This document shows, piece after piece, positions 34,112 to 43,845 of a stretch of 48,103 nucleotides of DNA (its first letter is position 1; each line of letters begins with the position of its first letter). This stretch comes from 188UL27-1 sp038526275 (GTDB lineage Bacteria > Pseudomonadota > Alphaproteobacteria > Rhodobacterales > Rhodobacteraceae). Below the pieces are notes generated by a model, which searched no databases, was not told where the DNA came from, and was given only the letters and a program-made list of their open reading frames with translations. A program made the position numbers and the translations under genes. The DNA lies in the NCBI GenBank assembly GCA_038526275.1, contig JBCBGY010000009.1, positions 1-48,103 of the forward strand, written 5' to 3'.

Positions 34112-36112
34112 TTAGTTGATCTTCACCAGGGCGCCTTGCACCGTCATGATGGCCGAGGCTTTGTGGGTCGACATGAGGCCCGATGTGTTCAGCATCGTCG
34201 TGGCGTTCACATCCACCATCAACCCATTGATCTTGATGCCGGATTGTTCGAGCTTGATTGAATTCATGCCGACTTTCAGTTCGATCGATTGCATGCTTTC
34301 GATCGTAATCGCTTGGAGCCCGTTGATGTCCGTCGTCCGGGTGACCGTCAGTTTTTCGGCCCCCATGACCTCGCTGGTCCGGTTGCCCGTCACATCATGG
34401 GTCTCGTTGCCTTTGATCTTGGTGTCGTGGTTCTTGTCGATCGTCCGAGCCTCACCACCGTGGATGGTATAGGTGGAGTCCTTGTCGATCTCGTGAACCT
34501 CTTCGCCCTTCACGGTGCGGGTTTCGTTGTTGCCGATGATCGTGTCGCGATTGTTGTCCACTTCGCGCGTTTCATCGTTCAACACCTTGGTCAGCATGTC
34601 TTTCTGGGCATGCTGTCGGAACAGTTCCTCGCCTTTGGTATCGTCGAAGACCAGTTCGTTATAGCCTCCGCCACCCGTTGTGCTGTCGGACTTGATCCCG
34701 TTTAGGTTCTTGTCCCCCGGCAAGTCATAAGGTGGCATATTGTCGGCATTGTAGACGCAACCGACGACCAAAGGCTGGTCCGGATCGCCTTCCAGGAAGT
34801 CCACGACCACTTCCATTCCGATTCGGGGGATGTACATCGATCCCCACTTATTCCCGGCCCACATCTGGGCCACGCGACACCGCATGGAATGGGCTCCGTC
34901 CAGATCCCAATGGAAGCGCACCAGGATACGGCCATATTCGTCGCAGTCGATCTCTTCACCGACGGCTCCGACGACCCAGGCGGTTTGTGGCCCCATGACC
35001 CGGGCTTCGGGCGTTTTCCGGGCTGGCGAAAACGGCGCTTCGGTGCTGGCGAACTCGTAATGGCCCTGAAACACCTCTTTCTGGTCCGTTCGACTGCCGG
35101 AACCAAAGCTTTGACCGCGGAAAGAATGGTGGGCCCGCACGCACAAATATTCCTGGTCCACCAGGTCTGGCTTGGCATTGTCCGTGATTGTCACCCGCAT
35201 GCCCGAACAGAGCGTGATGACGTTGCCCGTAGAACTGTGGCGCTTGTCAGCTGAGCGTTCTTGTTCGGTGCGCAGCCGCACGACATCCTTGCCTTCACCC
35301 TGATCAAGGTATGTGCCGGGATAGTCGAAACTTTCGATCTGGCCATTTGTATAGGCCGCGTCACCTGTTTGTTCGACCCGCATATTGGCGGTGGGCGTTT
35401 TGAAATTGTACCCGGTCATGACAACCTTACCGGTCGTCATCACGCGTTTCGGGGACCAGGCCCAGAAATGTTCCTGTTCGCTACTATGCGCGCCGCTGGA
35501 GGTGCCCACATAGGGGCGGCTGCCGCCGGGGATGGCCTCGAAATTATCGAGGCTGTCGACCAGCACCATCACATGTTCGCCTTGGGAATGGGAAAAGTAA
35601 TAGTTGATCCCAAACTTCTCCATCATCCGGCTGACGAACGTCATGTCGCTTTCCCGGTACTGAACTGTGTATTCCAGCTTGGGATAGGTCTTGGTCAGCG
35701 TGTCTTGAAAGCTGCCCATGCCATATTCGCCGAGAATCTCGGATATGATCTCGGGAGCTGTCTTTTCGTGGAAAATCCGCTGGTTGCGGCGCTTTGTTGC
35801 CAGCCAAAACCAGGGTCGCAGGACCAAGCGGTACATATTGCCGGACTCGCCGACACCTACATATTGCACGTCGGACAAGATGCCGTCGTACCATTTTTTG
35901 TCTTTGTACACATGGGTCAGCTCGACCGAGATGTGGTGGCCGACCAGGGCGTCGAAGTCGATGAAAGGATCGTCGCTGACGGCCTCGATGCGATATTCGA
36001 ACAACTCATTGATGCTGTCGGTGCCGTCGAACCTCAGGAGCCCCAACACATCTTGACCAAGCGGTGTATGGAGGATCCCAAGCCGACCCTGCTGGGAAAT
36101 GTTTAATGCCAT
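34112..36112 (-). CDS. vgrG: T6SS spike protein VgrG (TssI)
   Basis: Trimeric puncturing tip of the T6SS. The 666-residue protein has the gp27-like N-terminal half (LGQDVLGLLRFDGTDSINELFEYRIEA onward) and the gp5-like OB region containing the RVRFHWD-type segment (RILVRFHWDLDG) and AGNKWGSMYIPRIGMEVVVDFLEGDPDQP. It ends in a C-terminal beta-needle with short repeats rich in threonine, glutamate and valine. No extra effector domain follows the needle, so cargo must bind separately. ATG 36112 is preferred; a GTG at 36127 would add five residues. First gene of the leftward group, divergent from tssK. Confidence 0.96.
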   Translation of the reverse strand: MALNISQQGRLGILHTPLGQDVLGLLRFDGTDSINELFEYRIEAVSDDPFIDFDALVGHHISVELTHVYKDKKWYDGILSDVQYVGVGESGNMYRLVLRPWFWLATKRRNQRIFHEKTAPEIISEILGEYGMGSFQDTLTKTYPKLEYTVQYRESDMTFVSRMMEKFGINYYFSHSQGEHVMVLVDSLDNFEAIPGGSRPYVGTSSGAHSSEQEHFWAWSPKRVMTTGKVVMTGYNFKTPTANMRVEQTGDAAYTNGQIESFDYPGTYLDQGEGKDVVRLRTEQERSADKRHSSTGNVITLCSGMRVTITDNAKPDLVDQEYLCVRAHHSFRGQSFGSGSRTDQKEVFQGHYEFASTEAPFSPARKTPEARVMGPQTAWVVGAVGEEIDCDEYGRILVRFHWDLDGAHSMRCRVAQMWAGNKWGSMYIPRIGMEVVVDFLEGDPDQPLVVGCVYNADNMPPYDLPGDKNLNGIKSDSTTGGGGYNELVFDDTKGEELFRQHAQKDMLTKVLNDETREVDNNRDTIIGNNETRTVKGEEVHEIDKDSTYTIHGGEARTIDKNHDTKIKGNETHDVTGNRTSEVMGAEKLTVTRTTDINGLQAITIESMQSIELKVGMNSIKLEQSGIKINGLMVDVNATTMLNTSGLMSTHKASAIMTVQGALVKIN

Positions 36113-36532
36113 ATCCAGGCGTCTCACTTTACTTTGTTAAAATTGGCCAGTGGAAATATGGCGGCCAGGACTTTCTTAAAATGTAATACTTAGACACTTA
36201 CACGTCATTTGTTGTGTTTCAAGACCCCAGGAATTTCTGTTTTCCAACAATTGCGCGGAACAGGTGCCCAAACCTTGTTCGCACACGAAAATAGTAACCA
36301 TGCCGAAACAATCCTGTGGATAATCAGTCGGGTCGGTCGCGCCCTCACCGATGCTGGTGCAGGGCTTCTTTTGGTCAGCGGGGCCTTGGCAGAGCCACAT
36401 TTGTCTGGTTCAGACCGCACTCATGATGCGGTAAGGGCGCGGCGGAAAGGCTTCGGAAATCTTCGCTTTTCCCGCAAACCGGAACCTGTCAAGATGCGCG
36501 GACAGATCATTTGAACGACGGTAAAACTTAAC
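36113..36532. promoter_or_regulatory. 420-bp divergent control region between vgrG and tssK
   Basis: Contains no credible gene. Its left part is AT-rich and should carry the vgrG promoter. Its right part contains two adjacent short dyads, GTCTG-GTT-CAGAC (36403-36415) and ACCGCA-CTCATGA-TGCGGT (36414-36432), upstream of tssK. No sigma-54 -24/-12 element with good TGGC/TTGC spacing was found by eye. Confidence 0.55.
36403..36432. repeat. Two abutting inverted repeats upstream of tssK
   Basis: A 5-bp dyad (36403-36407 with 36411-36415) shares two bases with a 6-bp dyad (36414-36419 with 36427-36432). Their centres are about 14 bp apart and they lie ~100 bp before tssK. Possible operator for a T6SS regulator; could be chance. 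Confidence 0.4.
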
Positions 36533-37867
36533 ATGTCCTGGTATTCCAAGGTCGCCTGGAAGGAAGGGCTTTTTCTTCAGCCTCATCATTTTCAGCAGAG
36601 CGATCGTTATTTTGAGAAACTTTTAGAAAGCCGCACGCGGCTGATGTCGCCCTATCCCTGGGGATTTGCGCAGGTCGAGATTGACCGCGACATTGCCCAG
36701 CAGATGAAGTTCGGTCTTCGGTCCGCGTCTGGTATTTTTCCCGATGGCACGCCGTTTGACATGCCGGGGACCAGCGCATTGCCCGACCCGATCGACATTC
36801 CGGAGGGCGCCGAGGGCCAGCTGGTCTGGCTGACGCTGCCGATGGCGCAAATGAACGGCCGGGAAGTGGGGACGGAAGACGAGGCCAGCCGATCCTCGCG
36901 ATATCGTCTTGCCGCGGAAACCATTGCCGACAGCACAGCCTCCATGCGGCTGGAGCAGGGGATCGAGATCGCCCATCCGCGAATCGAGTTTGACATACGC
37001 CGGACCGAGAAGCCCGGCTATCTCTGCCTCAAGGTCGGGCGGATCGTCGAAGTACGTGACAAAACGGTCATTTTTGACGAAAAGTTCGCGCCGCCAGTTC
37101 TGAGCATCCAGGCGCATCCGGTCGTCTCGGGCTGGATCGAACGCGTGGTTGGCTGGACGGAAACCAAGCTGGAAAGCCTGGCGCGTTACGCGGCAGATCC
37201 ATCTGCGGGCGGCGGTCTTCAGGCCAATGACTATTTCATGCTGCTGATCCTGAACCGCGAGATCAACATATTGCGGCACTATCGCGGGAGCCGCTATGTG
37301 CATCCGGAGGAGCTGTATCAGTTGTTCCTGCGTCTGGCGGGCGAGTTGTGGACGTTCGACACAAACCGTCTGGCCCCGGAATATAAACCCTACGACCAGG
37401 ACAATCTGGAAGAGGTGTTCGAACCGGTTATCCGCGACATTCAGCGGTTGCTCAGCCGGGATCTGGGCCGTGCGATCCGACTGGATCTGCAGGAGGTCCA
37501 TCCGGGCAGCTTCATCGCCAAGGTCGCGGACCGCAACTTGTTCCGCGATGCCTCGTTCGTTGTGGAAGTCGCCGCCAATCAGCCTCTGTCGCAGATCCAG
37601 CAGCAGTTCCCCGCGCTCTGCAAGGTTGGGCCGAACACGCAGATGAACGCCATCGTCAACAACAACCTGCCGGGTCTGGAACTGGTGCATACGCCAACCC
37701 CGCCGCGACAGATCCGGGCGGTGACGAGTCACGTTTATTTCTATATTGATAGAAACAACGCCATGTGGCGGGAATTCTCCACCGCCCCCGCCATCGGCAT
37801 GCACTTTGCCGGCTCTTGGCCGGAACTGAAGCTTGAACTCTGGGCCATTCAGGAGAACAGGGCATGA
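36533..37867 (+). CDS. tssK: T6SS baseplate subunit TssK
   Basis: Connects the baseplate wedge (TssEFG) to the membrane complex (TssJLM). The 444-residue protein shows the family opening SKVAWKEGLFLQPHHFQQSDRYFE and later conserved stretches such as YFMLLILNREINILRHY and the C-terminal AMWREFSTAPAIGMHFAGSWPELKLELWAI. ATG 36533 has only a weak ribosome-binding site. The stop overlaps the tssL start by ATGA, so tssL is translationally coupled. First gene of the rightward operon. Confidence 0.97.
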   Translation: MSWYSKVAWKEGLFLQPHHFQQSDRYFEKLLESRTRLMSPYPWGFAQVEIDRDIAQQMKFGLRSASGIFPDGTPFDMPGTSALPDPIDIPEGAEGQLVWLTLPMAQMNGREVGTEDEASRSSRYRLAAETIADSTASMRLEQGIEIAHPRIEFDIRRTEKPGYLCLKVGRIVEVRDKTVIFDEKFAPPVLSIQAHPVVSGWIERVVGWTETKLESLARYAADPSAGGGLQANDYFMLLILNREINILRHYRGSRYVHPEELYQLFLRLAGELWTFDTNRLAPEYKPYDQDNLEEVFEPVIRDIQRLLSRDLGRAIRLDLQEVHPGSFIAKVADRNLFRDASFVVEVAANQPLSQIQQQFPALCKVGPNTQMNAIVNNNLPGLELVHTPTPPRQIRAVTSHVYFYIDRNNAMWREFSTAPAIGMHFAGSWPELKLELWAIQENRA

Positions 37868-39417
37868 GCGACAAAAAGGATGGTGGTAAAACAGTCATCC
37901 GTCCCATGCCCGGCGGTGGATTTAGCGGGCCGAAACCCGCGCCCGGAGGTCAGAAAACCGTCATTGGTGGCTTTGGCGGCGGCAACGACCCGTTCAGCCA
38001 GGGGGGCCAGAATGCTGGCGGTGCGTTTGGCGGACCAGCTTGGGATCAACCCGGGGTCGGCGAAGGCCAAACTGACCCCAATGCCTGGATGGGTGCGAAA
38101 CCGGCACAACAGGGGTTTTTCCCGGAAGTGTCGAAGCCCGAACAGGTTCAGCGTACGCCCGTCAGAAAGATCAGCCTGGACAAGGCCCTGAATGCCAAGG
38201 TTTCCGGCCATTCGTCAGAGGCCAATCCGCTGACGGCGGCTGCGGCATCTCTGCTGATCCTCTTCGGTCGTTTGCGCAGTCAGGTCGTGGATATGCACGC
38301 CGTCCCGCTGATGCAGCACGTCACCGAGGAAATCGAGCGCTTTGAAGAGCGCGTTATGGCCGAAGGCGTCGATGAACATGACGCGATGGTTGCCAAATAC
38401 TGCCTTTGCGGAACGGCAGATGACATTGTGCAGAACCTTCCGGGCACCGACCGCTCTGTCTGGCTGCAATATTCAATGGTGGCGCGGTTCTTCAATAAAC
38501 GCACCTCTGGTGTGGGCTTTTTCCAAGAAGTGGAAAAGGCGCTTCAGAACCCAATCCACAAATACCATCTGTTGGAACTGATGCTCACTTGTCTGCAACT
38601 TGGCTTCGAAGGTCAGTACCGCGCCATGAAAGGTGGCGATGTCCAACTGCAAAACGTCAAACGGGCGATCTATGAAGCCCTGCGCCGGGTAAAGGCGCGC
38701 GGCGACGACGACATTTCGATCCATTGGAAAGGTGTCGAGATGGCGGCGCGGCGCGTTTTTCGCGGCATTCCGGTCTGGGCCGTTGCCTGCTTTGCTGCGG
38801 CAGTCATGGCCGGATCGTATTTCGCGATGCGGTTGGCACTGGTGGATGAAGGCAATGCCTTGGCGACCCGGATGGCTGGGCTCCATCCGACCCAGCAGAT
38901 CCTACTGGAGCGCAATACACAGGTCATCGAATATATTCCGCCACCCGAGTTGAAGGAAACCGGTCAGTTAGAACGCGTGACGGAAGGCCTTGCCGGTGAA
39001 GCGGTGGAGGTGAGTTCGAAAGGCGATTTCATCGTTCTCGATGTCAACAATGCCGTCCTGTTCGATTCTGGCAGTTCTGATGTGAAAGCAGCTTTTGAGC
39101 CACTCGCCGCCAAGCTGGCTGATGTTTTGAATGCCGAGAAAGGTCCGGTGCGGGTCGTGGGGCACACGGACAATGTACCTTTGTCCGGCAGGGGCCGGTT
39201 TAAGAACAATTTTGAACTTTCTGTCGCGCGGGCTCAATCGGTCGCGAATATTCTGGCCCCCTTATTCGTAAAGTCTTCAAGGATCGAAGTGATCGGCAAG
39301 GGCGAGGACGAACCGGTTGCCGGAAATGCCACGCCGGAAGGCAGGGCGCGGAACCGCCGGGTAGAGATCTTGCTCAAGCGTGAGGACACGCTGACTGCGG
39401 AAGAAAGGGGAGACTGA
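37864..39417 (+). CDS. tssL: T6SS membrane protein TssL with C-terminal OmpA-like domain
   Basis: Inner-membrane component binding TssM and TssK. The 517-residue protein begins with a glycine/proline-rich disordered tail (1-100) containing two similar motifs, GKTVIRP (T10) and QKTVIGG (T32). A DotU/IcmH cytosolic domain follows (about 105-295), then a single TM helix (about 302-322), and a periplasmic OmpA-like peptidoglycan-binding domain (VLFDSGSSDVKAAFEPLA, VVGHTDNVP, NFELSVARAQSVANIL; about 395-510). It is a TssL with its own cell-wall anchor. Agrobacterium TssL is phosphorylated on an N-terminal threonine by PpkA and then bound by Fha; the KTVI motifs could play that role here. Start by ATGA overlap with tssK. 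Confidence 0.96.
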   Translation: MSDKKDGGKTVIRPMPGGGFSGPKPAPGGQKTVIGGFGGGNDPFSQGGQNAGGAFGGPAWDQPGVGEGQTDPNAWMGAKPAQQGFFPEVSKPEQVQRTPVRKISLDKALNAKVSGHSSEANPLTAAAASLLILFGRLRSQVVDMHAVPLMQHVTEEIERFEERVMAEGVDEHDAMVAKYCLCGTADDIVQNLPGTDRSVWLQYSMVARFFNKRTSGVGFFQEVEKALQNPIHKYHLLELMLTCLQLGFEGQYRAMKGGDVQLQNVKRAIYEALRRVKARGDDDISIHWKGVEMAARRVFRGIPVWAVACFAAAVMAGSYFAMRLALVDEGNALATRMAGLHPTQQILLERNTQVIEYIPPPELKETGQLERVTEGLAGEAVEVSSKGDFIVLDVNNAVLFDSGSSDVKAAFEPLAAKLADVLNAEKGPVRVVGHTDNVPLSGRGRFKNNFELSVARAQSVANILAPLFVKSSRIEVIGKGEDEPVAGNATPEGRARNRRVEILLKREDTLTAEERGD

Positions 39418-39420
39418 CCG

Positions 39421-42400
39421 ATGTGGAAATGGATCGCCGGTATTCTGGTCGTCTTGGCCCTTTTGTGCTGGGCTGCGGTTGTATGGTTCGCCTTTCCGCT
39501 GATCGGATTTGGTGAAAGCCGTCCGTTTGATTCCATCTTGGTGCGCGTGTTGATGATCGCCGTGGTCTGGATCACGGTCGGCACCATCTACCTCATCCGC
39601 TTCTTGATCCGCCGCCGCCGCGCCAAAGCATTGGAAGAGGCGATTACCGAACCCGAAATCACGGGGGATGGCGAAGAGCTTTCGGAGCGGATGTCCGATG
39701 CTCTTTCAGTTCTGAAAAACTCTTCTGGATCAAAGGCGTATCTTTATGAATTGCCGTGGTACGTGATCATTGGCCCTCCGGGTGCAGGCAAGACAACGGC
39801 CTTGCTCAATTCCGGCATCAAGTTCCCCTTGGCCGAAAAAGGCGGGTCAGTGTCCGGCGTTGGCGGCACGCGGTACTGCGACTGGTGGTTTTCTGACGAG
39901 GCCGTTCTGATCGACACGGCAGGCCGTTACACGACGCAGGACAGCGATGCTGAGGCCGATAAGGAAAGCTGGTTCAGCTTCCTGAAGCTTTTGAAAACCA
40001 ATCGGGCCCGCCAGCCGATCAACGGCGTGATTGTGGCCATCAGCTTGCAAGAGATCATGACCGACAGCGCTGAGCAGTTGGAAATGCACGCGGACACGAT
40101 CCGCAAGCGCCTGATGGAGATCCACGATCAGTTGCGTGTCGACTTCCCGGTCTATGTGCTCTTCACCAAGGCAGACCTGATTTCCGGCTTTATGGAGTAT
40201 TTCGGCACCTTCTCGGCGTCGCGGCGCCAGAAGGTCTGGGGCCACACGTTCCAGACCAACTCCAAGAAGGAAGCAACGGTCGAACGTTTCATTCCGGCCT
40301 ATGACGAACTGGTCAGCCGCTTGTCGGAAGAGGTCACAGACCGCCTGCAGGAAGAAGCTGACGGCGTGAACCGCATCGCCATCTTTGGTTTCCCGGGCCA
40401 GGTCGCCATGCTGCGCGACCGGCTGGAAGGTTTCATGAAGGGCATCTTTGGGCACACGCGGTACAAGGTGAACGCCAATCTGCGGGGCTTCTACTTTTCG
40501 TCCGGCACCCAGGAAGGCAACCCGATCGACCAGGTTCTGGGCGCAATGGAGCGCAACTTTCAGGGTATGGGCGTCGCGGGTGCACTGTCTGGCAAGGGCA
40601 AGTCGTACTTCCTGCATGACCTGCTGCGCAAAGTGATCTTTGCCGAGGCCGGATGGGTGTCGACCGACCGCCGCGCCGTACGACGGGCCGCCTTCCTGCG
40701 CTATGGCGCCTATACCGTGCTGGCTGTCGTTACCTTTGGTATGGTCGGGTTGTGGGGGACGTCTTTCTGGCAGAACCGCCAGCTCGTGCGCACGGCTCAA
40801 GCGGCCATCGTTGACTACGAACTGTTGGCGCAAGACGAGCTTCAGACGGCCGAGATCAGCAGCTTCGATTTGCAGGAGGTTCTGCCCTATCTGGATACAA
40901 TTCGGAACATGCCGCTGGGTTATGCCGACCGCGAGACCGAAACCCGCACACTGACCGAACGGTTTGGTCTGAGCCAGCGCGACAGGCTGCGTTCCGCATC
41001 GGAGGCCACCTACAGGCAAGCGCTTGAGCGCATGTTCCGCTCGCGCCTTATCCTGCGGGTCGAAGCGGAGTTGGAAAAGAACATCCGTGAGGGCGAGGTT
41101 CTGAGCGTCTATGAATCGCTCAAGGTCTACAAGTTGCTCGGTGTCGATACGGCCCCCAAATCTGATGATGATTTTGTGGTCGCCTGGTTCCGCGATGATT
41201 GGACCAATGTGATCTATCCGGGCCCGCAACTTCGGGAAACGCGGGTTGCGTTGGAAGATCACTTGCGCGCCATGTTGGATCTGGACGCCGCGCAGGAGCC
41301 ATCGTTCGAGTTGAACGGTTCTCTTGTCGATCAGGCCGAGCGCACGCTGGCGCGGATGAATGTGGGCGATGTGGCCTATTCACTGATCCAGTCCGGCGCG
41401 CAATTCGCGGACGGGATCGAGGATTTCACAATCGTCAACCGCGCCGGGCGCGACGCGGATCTGGTGTTCGAGACCATCGATGGCCAGCCCATCGAGGATA
41501 TGATCATCCCTGCATTATACACCTATCGCGGCTTCCACGATTTCTTCCTGCCCCGCCTGTCAGAGATCGCCGAAGCGCTGCTGGCCGAACAGTGGGTTAT
41601 GGGGGTTTACGCAGAAGAAGCGCAGTTTGAAGATCAGATCTCCAAGGTCGGGCCTCCGCTGTTGCGCCGCTATACGCAGGATTGGATCCGCGAATGGGAT
41701 ACGGTTCTGAACAATCTCAAACTCCGCCCCATGGCTGCCGACAAACCGCGTTATGAGGCGCTTGGGGCTGCATCTGCCGCGCGAACCTCCCCGATCCTTC
41801 TGTTGTCGGAACAGATCGGTGCAGAGACCAAGCTGACCAGCGAATTCTCGGAAGCCCGGATTTCCACTGATAGTGCGACTGACGTTGCGACGAACATCGC
41901 GGATGAATTCGGCAACGAGGCTTTGGATCGCTTTGTCGAAACCCAAACCGGCCTGAAACGCATTGGCTTGGAAGCGATCCTTGACAATACCAAGGGCGAA
42001 AGCCGTGCCGGAGCCGCAGGGCGGGAGGCCGCCCAACGCCTGCCAGGCAATGAGATCGAACAATACTATGCTGACTGGGATGACGTGCTGCGGGGCGAGC
42101 CGGGCAGCCGGGTCATCGACCGCTTGATTGAAACGCTCAGCCAAATGCAGAACGGTTTGCTTGTGTCGGTCAATGCCCCTGACCGCGCCGCTGCTTTGCT
42201 GCCGCCGCTTCTGGGGTCGCTCAAGCAAAGCGCCACCCGCATGCCGTCCCCGTTGGATCGGATGATTGACGAAGCGATCAGCGATTTTGAAGGCGATGCG
42301 GCCAATACGTCGATCTCGCGGCTGAACGATGCATTGGCCCAGAATGTGACGCAGCGCTGCGAGGCCATCATCGCCAACCGCTTCCCGTTCTCCGGCGGGT

Positions 42401-42781
42401 CCAGCCGCGACGTGTCGATCCCCGAATTCTCGCAACTTTTCGCGCCGAACGGGGTGATCGACCGGTTCTTCCTGCAGGAACTGTCGCAGTTCGCGGATCT
42501 ATCCGGATCCACTTGGTCCTGGAAGACAGACGGACCGCTTGCCGGAAAGCTCAGCAACGCCACGCTGAAGCAGTTTGAAAGGGCTGCGTCGATCCGTGAT
42601 GCCTTCTTCGCCAGCGGCGGTGGAACCCCCAACATCGCGATGACCTTCCGGGCCCGCATGCATAGTCAGATTGATGTGGCGACCCTTGATATTGACGGTC
42701 AGCCAGTGATCACCAATCGTGGCACCAATACGCCCACCAACATCACCTGGCCGGGGTCCGGGGCAGGGAACGTGACGCTGA
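39421..42781 (+). CDS. tssM: T6SS membrane protein TssM (IcmF family), 3' end missing in gap
   Basis: Large inner-membrane protein forming the trans-envelope channel with TssL. 1120 residues are visible before the N-gap. Two TM helices (about 5-27 and 42-63) precede a cytosolic GTPase-like domain with Walker A GPPGAGKTTAL at about 118-128 and DTAGRY near 161-166. A third TM follows (about 425-447), then the long periplasmic IcmF-related region. The extreme C-terminal domain is incomplete: sequence stops just after an ITWPGSGAGNVTL segment that usually begins the final ~100 residues. AAGGGGAG precedes ATG 39421. The tagF start (TCATGA) suggests the missing tssM stop overlapped it. Walker A looks intact, so NTP hydrolysis is plausible. 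Confidence 0.95.
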
Positions 42782-42881
42782 NNNNNNNNNNNNNNNNNNN
42801 NNNNNNNNNNNNNNNNNNNNNNNNNNNNNNNNNNNNNNNNNNNNNNNNNNNNNNNNNNNNNNNNNNNNNNNNNNNNNNNNN
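42782..42881. other. Scaffold gap of 100 N within tssM/tagF junction
   Basis: Exactly 100 Ns. Unlike the other gap, the two flanks share no visible overlap, so real sequence is missing. The size is a placeholder. Confidence 0.97.
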
Positions 42882-42884
42882 CTC

Positions 42885-43817
42885 ATGACGGTCGCCCTGT
42901 TTGGAAAGCTCCCAGCCAAGGGCGACTTTGTCAGCCGTGGCATGCCGCCAGAGCTGCAGCGGATCTGGGATCGCTGGCTCAGCCAGGTGTTTGAGGGCGC
43001 GCGCCAGCAATTGGCCGAACAGTGGCCATCGGTTTATGTGACGGCGCCCGTTTGGCGGTTCTGGATTGGTGACGCGGTTTTCGGCCATGCCGTGACGGGT
43101 GCGCTGGCCCCATCGATGGATAAGGTAGGCCGCGAATTTCCGCTGTCGGTCTTCCTGCATGATGCTGGAGAACAGCACCCTGCGCCCCCTGTTGCGGGGG
43201 ATGGCAATGAGGCGTGGTACGCAACCCTCGATCAACTGATGCTTGGCGCGACAAGTCACAGCTTTGACGGCGACATTGACAGGTTGCTTGGCGAAGTGGC
43301 GCTGCCAGAGGGAACCAATCAGGCTGCGGCAGAGGATGATCGCCGCGCGTTTTTCGCATTCGGGGAGGAGGGGCTCGCGCCTTTGCTTCAGGATGTTCGG
43401 GAACATGATCATCAACTCGCCGCCGCTGGCCGAAGCTATTGGTGGACGGCGGGCAATGATCGGGCCGGTCCTGCCATGTTGGCTTTGAATGGAATGTTGG
43501 ATCCACAGGGCTTTGCCGCGATGCTGGTGGGCTTTGGAAAGCCTGTTGCCGCCGAAATGGCCCTTGAAGACACGGATAAACCGCCTGTCGACACGGCCGG
43601 CGAGGCCGCCTCGACACCGGTGCTTACACCGGTCCCTGACCTGATGACGGAACCGACACCCTTTGACACAGAGGCCGGTTGGTACGTGAACGGGCCTGAT
43701 CTGCCGCCGACGCTCGATGACAATCCCGAAGATGAGGAAAGCCCGTTTGGCGCTTTGCCCACCAGTGGCATTGGGATCCGCCTTGGCTTCGGCATGGCCG
43801 GTGAGATAAAGAAATGA
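42885..43817 (+). CDS. tagF: T6SS-associated protein TagF
   Basis: A post-translational repressor of T6SS in systems with PpkA/PppA/Fha. The 310-residue protein starts with the TagF domain pattern VALFGKLPAKGDFVSRG, then ELQRIWDRWLSQ and a SxDKVGREFPLSVFL-type core (about 1-130). The C-terminal 90 residues are low-complexity and acidic. In Pseudomonas TagF can be fused to PppA; here they are separate genes 28 bp apart. ATG 42885 lies 3 bases after the gap, so the true upstream context is unknown, but homologues begin at this point. The TCATGA at the start suggests overlap with the tssM stop. Confidence 0.93.
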   Translation: MTVALFGKLPAKGDFVSRGMPPELQRIWDRWLSQVFEGARQQLAEQWPSVYVTAPVWRFWIGDAVFGHAVTGALAPSMDKVGREFPLSVFLHDAGEQHPAPPVAGDGNEAWYATLDQLMLGATSHSFDGDIDRLLGEVALPEGTNQAAAEDDRRAFFAFGEEGLAPLLQDVREHDHQLAAAGRSYWWTAGNDRAGPAMLALNGMLDPQGFAAMLVGFGKPVAAEMALEDTDKPPVDTAGEAASTPVLTPVPDLMTEPTPFDTEAGWYVNGPDLPPTLDDNPEDEESPFGALPTSGIGIRLGFGMAGEIKK

Positions 43818-43845
43818 CCCGCGGTCGTACAATTGAGTTCCGCTT

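Noticed and set aside
36113..36532. Sigma-54 promoter upstream of tssK
   Set aside because: Candidate TGGCAG near 36388 lacks a properly spaced GC of the -12 element.
39847..41262. 471-aa ORF on the minus strand opposite tssM
   Set aside because: It mirrors the high-GC coding frame of tssM, has no recognisable domain, and tssM is strongly supported by its Walker A motif and context.
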